From Kiritimatiellales bacterium (GTDB lineage Bacteria; Verrucomicrobiota; Kiritimatiellia; Kiritimatiellales; Pontiellaceae): DNA of 14,674 nucleotides. The first letter of the stretch is position 1. Every line of letters begins with the position of its first letter. The notes under the pieces were generated by a model. It had not been told where the DNA came from and searched no databases. It saw only the letters and a list, made by a program, of their open reading frames with translations. The DNA lies in NCBI GenBank assembly GCA_015486775.1, contig WFRA01000262.1, positions 1-14,674 on the forward strand. The letters are read 5' to 3'. Both the position numbers and the translations under genes were made by a program. Shown in pieces: positions 1-6,722 of this stretch.

Positions 1-1109
1 GGTTCGTATTTGCGCTGTACGGTCCGCCGGATACCGATCTCTATGTTGCGCCGAGCGCCTTGGGGAATGGCCTGGGGCTGGATGCGGGAAATGCGGCCGC
101 CTATACCAACGCCGCTTTTTGGAGCCGGGTTCAGGATACGCTGGATACCGATCCGGTGGTAGTCAACCTCCTGGATGGAAACTACCGGGATACGTTTGAG
201 CTGACCCGTGCGGGCAATCCGAACAACACCCTTTCCCTGCTGGGCGAAAGCTCTTCCGGGGTAGTTTTCGACGGAACCAACGCTACGCTGTTTTCGTTGG
301 GGGGCTGCCAAAACATGGTTCTGGAAAAGCTAAACTTTACGGGCAACGGTTCGGGGATCGGATATGCGTTCAGGGTCACGCATGCGGACGATGGAACCCC
401 CTCGCAAAACATTGCCGTGCGGAACTGCAACTGGCACGACATGCAGGGGATCATCTACGGTGCCACCGGCGTGGCCTATGGGTCGCACGATGTCACCTAC
501 GAAAACTGCACCTTCGAGCGCATTGGCCAAAACACCGGCTCGCACATGATGTACAACGCCTACAACGCCACGAACGTCAACGTGCTGGGCTGCCACTTCG
601 AGGACTGCGCGGGATCCTATGTCCGTTTCCGCGCCGCGTCCAACTATGGGACGGTTTCTAACTGCACTTTTGTCTCGACGCAAACCTATGCCAACCGATC
701 GTCCACTTGGGAGGTCTTCTTGGATTTCCCCGTCTTCAACGATGTGGATCCCGGCGACGAAACCTTCGCGCTCTATCCAACCATCGTCGGCAACTCCTTC
801 CAATTTGATAGCTCCTCCCCGGCCAACCGCGCAACCATCCGATTCTACCACAAGGGATACGATCCCACAGGCTGGAACTATCTGATGACGCCCTCGGAAG
901 GCTCTGTTCTCGAAGGGACGGATTCCGCCGCTAAGAAAAGCCTGCTCAAGAATAACTGCGACATCGACTTTGACGAAATCGCCATTGGGGGCAACACCTG
1001 GCTGAACGAGACGGCGCGGATCATGTTTGGCTCCTACGCCGCATATGGTGCCACAAGCAAGGGCTGGGACGACATTGCCGATGTTTCCGACATCGTGTTT
1101 AGCCCGTGA
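1..1109 (+). CDS. Secreted right-handed beta-helix protein, 5' end outside window (gene 1)
   Basis: Open from the first complete codon at base 3 to TGA at 1107-1109 (368 codons), so the true start lies upstream. The TTG at 60 is not the start: the residues before it (FVFALYGPPDTDLYVAP) align with the same region of gene 3 (FMFMLRAWVDTDFCVAP). A jelly-roll domain therefore probably precedes the window. What is visible is a beta-helix of about 350 residues. It opens with the YVAP...AAAYT...FW pattern and has ladder turns of the NCxF type (VRNCNWHDM, ENCTFERI, LGCHFEDC, VSNCTFVST). The strongest block is HMMYNAYNATNVNVLGCHFE followed by GSYVRFRAASNYG, then WEVFLDFPVFNDVDPGDETF. Such folds are usual in polysaccharide lyases and glycan-binding proteins. 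I cannot assign a lyase family, so enzymatic activity is inference. Confidence 0.85.
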   Translation, partial: FVFALYGPPDTDLYVAPSALGNGLGLDAGNAAAYTNAAFWSRVQDTLDTDPVVVNLLDGNYRDTFELTRAGNPNNTLSLLGESSSGVVFDGTNATLFSLGGCQNMVLEKLNFTGNGSGIGYAFRVTHADDGTPSQNIAVRNCNWHDMQGIIYGATGVAYGSHDVTYENCTFERIGQNTGSHMMYNAYNATNVNVLGCHFEDCAGSYVRFRAASNYGTVSNCTFVSTQTYANRSSTWEVFLDFPVFNDVDPGDETFALYPTIVGNSFQFDSSSPANRATIRFYHKGYDPTGWNYLMTPSEGSVLEGTDSAAKKSLLKNNCDIDFDEIAIGGNTWLNETARIMFGSYAAYGATSKGWDDIADVSDIVFSP

Positions 1110-1150
1110 CACATGGCGCAGCCAAATTTTGAATATTGAATTGGATCGTG

Positions 1151-1205
1151 AATCCCGCGAATCGCACGAATCTAGAGTTTTGACTTTCGTGCGATTGGCG
1201 TGATT
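1151..1205. repeat. Imperfect palindrome with perfect 11-bp inner arms
   Basis: AATCGCACGAA (1160-1170) is an exact reverse complement of TTCGTGCGATT (1186-1196). The outer flanks continue the pairing, so 18 of 20 positions between 1151-1170 and 1186-1205 are complementary, around a 15-nt centre that contains TTGACT (1180-1185). It lies in the 178-bp gap between genes 1 and 2. It could be a transcript-end hairpin for gene 1, a dispersed palindromic repeat unit, or an operator over a promoter for gene 2. There is no U-tract after it, so it is not a classical intrinsic terminator. Confidence 0.7.
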
Positions 1206-1287
1206 TGTGATCAGAAAAATATGTGGTTCCGGCTCTGCTGGTTTGGGACAAAAGAGAGAAGGGAAGAAACCAAAGAGGAGCTTGGAT

Positions 1288-2523
1288 GTGAAACGGGAAT
1301 TAAGTGAGCTCGAACTGGTGCTGGGAATCGTTGCTTTGGGAGTTATAGGAGCCTGTTCCCCGGATGACGGAACCCGTGAGGCGGAAACCGTGCTTTATGT
1401 GGCACCTGCGGATCGGGGCAATGCGGATGGGCTCAGCCGGAAGGATGCAGCCTTGTATACAGATGCGGTGTTTTGGGAAAAGGTAAATACCCATCTCAAG
1501 GAAGAGCCGGTTACGGTCAGCTTCGCCGACGGACTCTACGCTTCTCCGTTGAGTTTGAGTGTTGTTGGCAACGACAGGCATACGGTGACCTTGAAGGGAG
1601 AATCTCCCGGTGGGGTTATTTTTGATGGACTTGCTCCTGTTCTGTTTGAGCTTAAGGGGTGCCGGAACATGGTTGTCGATTCATTCAATTTTACCGGGGA
1701 GGCTCCGGGATACGCCTTCAAGATCACCAAATACTGCCCGCCGGAATTCTATGCGCAATTCAACGAAGAGAATAAATTGACAGCCGTGGCCATCGGGGAG
1801 GCAGAGGGCACGGTCTCCAAAAACATCACCGTTCGAAACTGCAACTGGTATGATATGGAGAAGCTCTATTACGGAGCGGCCGGAGCCAGTTATGGAGCCC
1901 TCCATGTTGCCTTTGAAAACTGCACCTTCAAGCGCATCGGTTCCGGAACCCATTCCCATATGATATACAACGCCTACGGTGCGACCCATGTGAGCGTGCT
2001 CGGTTGCCAATTTGAGGATTGCGCGGGATCGTATGTCCGCTTCCGGGCCGCCTCCGACTATGGCGTGGTCTCCAACTGCACCTTTGTCTCGACGCAAACC
2101 TATGCCTTCCGATCGCCCTCCTGGGAAATCTTCCTAGATTTTCCCACATTCAACGATGTGGATCCGGGCGACGAAACCTTTGCGCTCTATGCCACCATCA
2201 CCAATAACACCTTCCAGTTCAGCAACGCTTCGCCGCCCAACCGCGCAACCATGCGGATCTACCACAAGGGGTTCGATCCCCCAGACTGGAACTATCTGAT
2301 GACTGCCCCGGAAGGTGCCGTTCTGGAAGGAACAGATGCCGCCGCCAAGAAGAGTCTGCTCAAGAAAAACTGCGGCTTCGACTTCGACAAAATTTCCATT
2401 GGGGGGAACACTTGGCTGAACGAAACCGCAAGGATCCTGTTTGGCTCAAACACAGGATACGGTGCCGTCAGCAAGGGGTGGGACGGCATCGTTGATATTT
2501 CCGGCGTTGTGTTCGGCCCGTAA
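1288..2523 (+). CDS. Beta-helix lipoprotein (gene 2)
   Basis: I prefer GTG 1288 (411 aa) over the in-frame GTG at 1207. AGAGGAG ends at 1280 with 7 nt spacing, and the product then begins with a short basic start, a hydrophobic stretch (LVLGIVALGVIGAC) and a lipobox-like IGAC, giving lipidation at Cys23 and surface or envelope anchoring. The rest is the beta-helix module of genes 1 and 3. It starts at LYVAP and shares VRNCNWYDM, SHMIYNAYGATHVSVLGCQF, GSYVRFRAASDYG and WEIFLDFPTFNDVDPGDETF. Unlike those copies it has about 25 extra residues (CPPEFYAQFNEENKL... region, encoded near 1734-1810) before the VRNCNW turn, probably a loop on one rung. No jelly-roll domain is attached. It probably binds or cleaves a polysaccharide at the cell surface; the reaction is unknown. 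The n-region carries acidic residues, which is unusual. Confidence 0.83.
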   Translation: MKRELSELELVLGIVALGVIGACSPDDGTREAETVLYVAPADRGNADGLSRKDAALYTDAVFWEKVNTHLKEEPVTVSFADGLYASPLSLSVVGNDRHTVTLKGESPGGVIFDGLAPVLFELKGCRNMVVDSFNFTGEAPGYAFKITKYCPPEFYAQFNEENKLTAVAIGEAEGTVSKNITVRNCNWYDMEKLYYGAAGASYGALHVAFENCTFKRIGSGTHSHMIYNAYGATHVSVLGCQFEDCAGSYVRFRAASDYGVVSNCTFVSTQTYAFRSPSWEIFLDFPTFNDVDPGDETFALYATITNNTFQFSNASPPNRATMRIYHKGFDPPDWNYLMTAPEGAVLEGTDAAAKKSLLKKNCGFDFDKISIGGNTWLNETARILFGSNTGYGAVSKGWDGIVDISGVVFGP

Positions 2524-2539
2524 AGACCTCGGGAAGCGC

Positions 2540-2568
2540 TTGACTTTATAATTATGCAGAGGGACACT
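2540..2568 (+). promoter_or_regulatory. Probable sigma70-type promoter of gene 3
   Basis: TTGACT (2540-2545), a 17-nt spacer, then GACACT (2563-2568). The -10 is weak alone, but the same arrangement recurs upstream of gene 4 (TTGACT-N17-GATACT), including the spacer core ATAATTATGCAG. The distance to the ATG at 2613 is 44 nt, against 47 nt for gene 4. The alternative TATAAT at 2547-2552 has no acceptable -35. Confidence 0.55.
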
Positions 2569-2612
2569 CTTTTCCTTTAGGTCGGAATGGAATCGGAATC
2601 ATGGGCGGAAAG

Positions 2613-4568
2613 ATGAAGAGAAGACGGATAGGATTTTTCGGAACGCTGGTTGCATCGGTTTTTATGCTGGGGACGACCCGGGCAGCTTTGCTTGCATATG
2701 ACACTTTTTCGGCATCGAGCTCCCCGCACTACAGCGATGGGATCTATCTTCACCAGGCAGACATTGTTGACACGAACGGCAACGCAAACTGCATCGACAC
2801 TAACCACTCCAACATTGTGGGGTTCGATGCTTCCAATGCTTGGACAGCGTATGGTTCGGGGAGCTATTTCGATGCCTACTACGGGGTGCTAAAGCTCAAC
2901 AAGCGCACCTATTCGGCGGACTATGTGGGTCGGCGTCATACGGCGAACATGACAGGCAAAAACATAGCCTGGGCACGCGTTGGCATGAGAATGTTTGCGG
3001 GAACCGGAGCAAATAAAGCGACCGGAAAGGCTTTGGCAGGATTCTCCAGCAGCTATGCGCTGGGAAGCACTGGCGGCGCGACGGTCGGTTTTGTTTGGGA
3101 TGACGCGAACCAGCACTGGGACCTGAAAATGCGCTATAACGATGGCAACACTTCGGGTGCATACGCCACCATTCTGGAGAATGCCTCCTACGATACGGTC
3201 TATAATTTTTTCTGGTCGATGGATGATCTTAGCAACACCGTCAAGGTATGGCTGACCACAGGTGCCGGCACCGTAGCCAACCTGACCGATGCACCAGACT
3301 TGGTCGTGACCGATTGGGCGGGGGCGACGGTTTCTGCCGCCACCTATCTGAGCGTGGGCTACCAGTACACCGGCGACAGCGATGTCTATGTCTACGATGC
3401 GTGGCTGGGGGACACCGCAGGGGATATCGGCATGGTTGTCCCGGCTCCGCCAGCATCGGGTTTTATGTTCATGTTGCGCGCTTGGGTGGATACGGATTTC
3501 TGCGTTGCGCCGACCGCCCGGGGCAATGGACTTGGAGGGGATGAAGCCAACGCGGCAGCCTATACAGACAGTGCTTTTTGGAACAGGGTGCAGGAGACTC
3601 TAGAATTCGATCCGGTTACCGTTACCCTCTTGGATGGGGACTACACCAACCGGTTCGAACTCTCCCTGATCGGAGACGCGGAGAACTCCCTTACCTTGTC
3701 GGGCGAAAGTTCCACCGGAGTAGTTTTCTCTGGAGAAGTTTCGTCGATCTTCTCGCTCTACGGATGCCAAAACATGGTGCTGGAAAACCTGAACTTTACA
3801 GGAAGTAGCACGAATATTGGATACGCCTTCAGGATTTCAACGACATCGGGCGTCCCCTCGCATGACATCGTTGTGCGAAACTGCGACTGGCACGACATGC
3901 CGGGCATTGGCTATGGCGCCTCCGGGGTTCACTACGGTTCGCACCATGTGACATTCGAAAACTGCAGCTTCAAGCGGATTGGGCACGATTCCCACGCCCA
4001 CATGATGTACAACGCCTACAACGCGACGAATGTCAACGTAGTGGGTTGCCACTTCGAGGATTGCTCCGGCTCGTATGTCCGTTTCCGTGGCGATGCCTCC
4101 AATTATGGCATGGTTTCCAACTGCACCTTTATCTCGACGCAAACCTATCCCAACCGCCACCCCAGCTGGGAGGTTTTCCTCGATTTCCCCGTCTTCAACG
4201 ATGTCAACCCGGGCGACGAGACCTTTTCGCTCTACGCGACCATCGTCAACAACACCTTCCAGTTCAATGGTGCCTCCCCCCCCAAACGCACAGGCATCCG
4301 CTTCTATCACGGAGGCTTCGACCCGCCGGGGTGGAACTACCTGATGACCGCCTCGGAAGGTCAAACCCTGAAGTACGGAAGTGGCCTCGACAAGAAGAAC
4401 CTGCTTAGGAATAACTGCGGGATCGATTTCGACGATATCCTTATCCAAGGGAACAACTGGCAAGACGAAACCTATCGGATTGTCTTCGCCTCATATGCGA
4501 AGTATGGTGCCACGAGCCAGGGATGGGACGATGTGGCCGATGTTTCCGATATCGTATTCGACCCGTAA
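2613..4568 (+). CDS. Secreted jelly-roll plus beta-helix fusion protein (gene 3)
   Basis: ATG 2613 (651 aa) is chosen because the paralogues begin with Met directly before the basic n-region. ATG 2601, four codons upstream and in frame, is possible. Residues 1-24 form a signal peptide (RRR, hydrophobic core, cleavage after TRA). Residues 25-274 are a concanavalin/LamG-like jelly roll (LAYDTF, GSYFDAYYG, RVGMRMF, VYNFFWSMDD, YTGDSDVYVYDAWLGD). Residues 275-291 are a linker that resembles an eroded PEP-CTERM motif. Residues 295-651 are the beta-helix, with HMMYNAYNATNVNVVGCHFE, GSYVRFRGDASNYG and EVFLDFPVFNDVNPGDETF. The likely role is an extracellular glycan-binding or glycan-cleaving protein, with the jelly roll acting as a binding module; this is inferred from fold type. 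Its jelly roll is almost identical in DNA to gene 6, although the two signal peptides differ. Confidence 0.87.
   Translation: MKRRRIGFFGTLVASVFMLGTTRAALLAYDTFSASSSPHYSDGIYLHQADIVDTNGNANCIDTNHSNIVGFDASNAWTAYGSGSYFDAYYGVLKLNKRTYSADYVGRRHTANMTGKNIAWARVGMRMFAGTGANKATGKALAGFSSSYALGSTGGATVGFVWDDANQHWDLKMRYNDGNTSGAYATILENASYDTVYNFFWSMDDLSNTVKVWLTTGAGTVANLTDAPDLVVTDWAGATVSAATYLSVGYQYTGDSDVYVYDAWLGDTAGDIGMVVPAPPASGFMFMLRAWVDTDFCVAPTARGNGLGGDEANAAAYTDSAFWNRVQETLEFDPVTVTLLDGDYTNRFELSLIGDAENSLTLSGESSTGVVFSGEVSSIFSLYGCQNMVLENLNFTGSSTNIGYAFRISTTSGVPSHDIVVRNCDWHDMPGIGYGASGVHYGSHHVTFENCSFKRIGHDSHAHMMYNAYNATNVNVVGCHFEDCSGSYVRFRGDASNYGMVSNCTFISTQTYPNRHPSWEVFLDFPVFNDVNPGDETFSLYATIVNNTFQFNGASPPKRTGIRFYHGGFDPPGWNYLMTASEGQTLKYGSGLDKKNLLRNNCGIDFDDILIQGNNWQDETYRIVFASYAKYGATSQGWDDVADVSDIVFDP
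3435..3485 (+). other. Linker resembling a decayed PEP-CTERM motif inside gene 3
   Basis: Codons 275-291 read VVPAPPASGFMFMLRAW. In gene 6 the same point of the same domain, directly after Met274, carries the intact PEP-CTERM tail starting IPEP. The V-P-x-P, the short hydrophobic run and the following Arg fit a shortened sorting motif turned into an interdomain linker. The visible start of gene 1 (FVFALYG) matches its second half. This is an interpretation by alignment by eye. Confidence 0.5.
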
Positions 4569-4586
4569 AAAAATAAAAAAAGCAGC

Positions 4587-4615
4587 TTGACTCCATAATT
4601 ATGCAGGCAGATACT
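4587..4615 (+). promoter_or_regulatory. Probable sigma70-type promoter of the gene 4-6 unit
   Basis: TTGACT (4587-4592), 17-nt spacer, GATACT (4610-4615, four of six consensus positions). The spacer contains CATAATTATG, a perfect 10-bp palindrome, and the core ATAATTATGCAG is conserved in the promoter of gene 3. An A-rich stretch (4567-4581) lies upstream and could act as an UP element. Genes 5 and 6 have no copy of this motif in their short upstream gaps, which supports co-transcription of genes 4-6. Confidence 0.6.
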
Positions 4616-4662
4616 CGCCCCATCGAGTTGGAATAGGGTTAAAATCAAGAGGAGGCAGGAAG

Positions 4663-6597
4663 ATGAGACAGATAAAGTTTGCCGGAGCGCTGGCCGCAAC
4701 GGTTTTAATGGCGGGATCGACCCAGGCAACCTTGTTCGCGCATGACACGTTCGAGGCCTCGGCCAGCCCTTCCTATACGGAGGGGGTTTATCTCCATGGG
4801 GCGAACATGACGGATACGAATGGCAACGCGACCTGTATCGATACCTCGACCAACCAGTATATCGTCGGGTTCGACAGCTCCAATGCTTGGGATGCCTATT
4901 ACGAGGCGAGCGAAGGTTCCTATTTCGATGCCTACTATGGCGTGATGAAGCTAAATGCGCGGACTTATTCGCAGGATTTTATTGGACGGAGAATCTCCAC
5001 GAATCTAGCTGCGGTATCCAAAGCCTATGCAAAGGTTTCCATGAGGATCTTTAATGGAAGCGGTGGCACAGGAGGAGCTTCCAGATCCTATGCCTTGGCT
5101 GGATGGTGCGGCAGCAAGGCGCTATCAAGTGGCGGTGGCGCGGCGGTCGGCTTTAATTGGAGCACGGACCGAAGCGAGTGGGATCTGGTGATCCGCTACA
5201 GCAATGGCAGCATCGTCTATGCGCCGATTGCAACGGGGATCGAATACGATATGGTCTACGACATCTACTATTTCATGGATGACAGCTCGGGGATCATCAA
5301 GGTCTGGGCGGAGAAGAGTTCCGATGGCAATGCGCCGGCACCCGATGCTGGGTCGGAGCCTGATCTGCTCGTGGAGGACTGGTATAACGGAACTGTCGGG
5401 AAAATCCGTTATCTGAGCACGGGCTTTGCCTATACCGGCGACAGCGATGTCTATATCTACGAAGCGTCGTTGGCCGACCGTGCGGAGGATATCGGTATGA
5501 CTCCGCCCCCGACGGAACCCGAGGAACCTCTCCCGTCCGGTCTGCTGCTTCGCGACGAATTCATTGCGATGGCAGCGTCCGATCTGACCAATGGCATTTA
5601 TGCGTCGAACCAATATATGACCGCCCCGACCAACAGCACCTGTGCGGGGGGCACGATAGTCGGGTTTGATGCGGCTCATCCCTGGGCGATTCCCGCTGGA
5701 CAGTCCAGCGGCTCCTATTTCCGGCCTTATGTTGGCGCGGGGAAGCTAAAAATGCTCGGGCGAAAATATTCCGGAACCTATCTGGAGCGTTCACTCACCA
5801 ATTCGCTCTCCGGTCTGACGAAGTGCTATGCCAAGACCACCCTGAATATGGCGGTGATGGATCCAGGAATGTATTCTACACGATCTTTTGCGTGGGTTGG
5901 ATTTACGGACGATGTCTATAATTATGGTTCTAGCGCAACGTCAACCAACAATGGTGTCAGCGTTGCCGCAGGCGCGGATGTGGGCTATGTCTGGAATGCA
6001 CCCAGCAACCGGTGGGAACTTGCGCTGCGCTATCTCGACGGGAGCTCAACCCCGGTTGTTGCAACCATACGAACCAATGTTTCGTATAAAGCCATATACG
6101 ATATCTATTGGGAAATGGATTCGGAGTCCGATACCATCCGGGTGTGGGTGGACAAGAACAATGTCTTTGACGAACCGAACTTGGAAGTGAATGACTGGAC
6201 TGGGGAAGTCGAGACGATTGATCGCTTTGCCGCCACCCATTCCTATACCGATGCGGGTTCAAAGAACCATGTCTATGTCTATAGGATTTTGCTGGGCAAA
6301 ACCCCGGAATCGATTGGAATGGAGGTTCCGAAAATTTCCGGAGAGATTCTCGGTATCGAGCCTTTTTCCAGTAGCGTCATGAAGCTGGTCGTCAGTTCCA
6401 CCTATCCATCCTTCTGCTATCCCAAATCCACGGCCAGTCTTACCATTCCGGTCTGGGAAGGAATCCCCCACTCGACCAACGGAGTTGACGGGTTCGTCGC
6501 AACCAATCTGGATTATTCCGCCACCTCCGGAACAAACCGTGTCATCTACATCGAGGCCGATCAGGACGAAAAATTCATCAAGATCGGGGCTGAGTAG
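4663..6597 (+). CDS. Secreted double jelly-roll protein (gene 4)
   Basis: ATG 4663 has GGAGG at 4651-4655 with 7 nt spacing; 644 aa. Residues 1-22 are a signal peptide (cleavage after TQA). Residues 23-279 are jelly roll A (LFAHDTF, GSYFDAYYGVMKLN, YDIYYFMDD, YTGDSDVYIYEASLAD). A Pro/Glu-rich linker (TPPPTEPEEPLP) follows. Residues 293-556 are jelly roll B, a diverged repeat of A (LLLRDEF, IVGFDAAHPW, YDIYWEMDSESDTIRVWVD, HVYVYRILLGKTPESIGM). Residues 560-644 are a small beta-rich C-terminal domain (T) ending FVATNLDYSATSGTNRVIYI...IGAE. The last 64 residues are the same as in gene 5. There is no PEP-CTERM tail, so the protein is probably free or held by partners. I recognise no catalytic motif; glycan binding is inferred from the fold. 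It is the first gene of a likely operon with genes 5 and 6. Confidence 0.85.
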   Translation: MRQIKFAGALAATVLMAGSTQATLFAHDTFEASASPSYTEGVYLHGANMTDTNGNATCIDTSTNQYIVGFDSSNAWDAYYEASEGSYFDAYYGVMKLNARTYSQDFIGRRISTNLAAVSKAYAKVSMRIFNGSGGTGGASRSYALAGWCGSKALSSGGGAAVGFNWSTDRSEWDLVIRYSNGSIVYAPIATGIEYDMVYDIYYFMDDSSGIIKVWAEKSSDGNAPAPDAGSEPDLLVEDWYNGTVGKIRYLSTGFAYTGDSDVYIYEASLADRAEDIGMTPPPTEPEEPLPSGLLLRDEFIAMAASDLTNGIYASNQYMTAPTNSTCAGGTIVGFDAAHPWAIPAGQSSGSYFRPYVGAGKLKMLGRKYSGTYLERSLTNSLSGLTKCYAKTTLNMAVMDPGMYSTRSFAWVGFTDDVYNYGSSATSTNNGVSVAAGADVGYVWNAPSNRWELALRYLDGSSTPVVATIRTNVSYKAIYDIYWEMDSESDTIRVWVDKNNVFDEPNLEVNDWTGEVETIDRFAATHSYTDAGSKNHVYVYRILLGKTPESIGMEVPKISGEILGIEPFSSSVMKLVVSSTYPSFCYPKSTASLTIPVWEGIPHSTNGVDGFVATNLDYSATSGTNRVIYIEADQDEKFIKIGAE

Positions 6598-6722
6598 TCC
6601 GCTTCCAATGATTGGAACGGAAAAGGGAAAACACAAATAAGGGGGGAGTAAATGAAAAACAGAAAAGCAGTACAACTAACCGGCGCATTGGCCATGGTGC
6701 TAGCCGCCTCTGCCGCCCAGGG
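6402..6722 (+). repeat. Direct repeat copy 1: gene 4 3' end, spacer and gene 5 start
   Basis: Bases 6402-6624 match 8304-8526 (offset 1902) with only two differences that I can see: G/T near 6492 and the stop codon TAG/TAA. The match breaks in the A-rich spacer and resumes over the first 71 bases of the next gene (6652-6722 against 8563-8633), with two differences. The unit thus spans one gene's end, a TTCC-N7-GGAA hairpin and the next gene's signal peptide, as expected after tandem duplication or gene conversion. Confidence 0.85.
6603..6617. repeat. 15-bp palindrome TTCCAAT-G-ATTGGAA, copy 1
   Basis: Perfect 7+1+7 palindrome located 5 bases after the stop of gene 4. Outer CCG/CGG also pair around a bulged C. 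With no U-tract it is not an intrinsic terminator. It may be an mRNA-processing or stability hairpin between co-transcribed genes. Confidence 0.7.

Noticed and set aside
1207..1287. Upstream GTG start giving gene 2 a 27-residue basic extension
   Set aside because: The GTG at 1288 has a well-placed ribosome binding site and puts the hydrophobic segment and lipobox near the N-terminus, as a lipoprotein signal requires.
2547..2552. TATAAT as the -10 box of gene 3
   Set aside because: No -35-like hexamer is found 16-18 bases upstream, and the TTGACT-N17 arrangement is the one conserved with gene 4.
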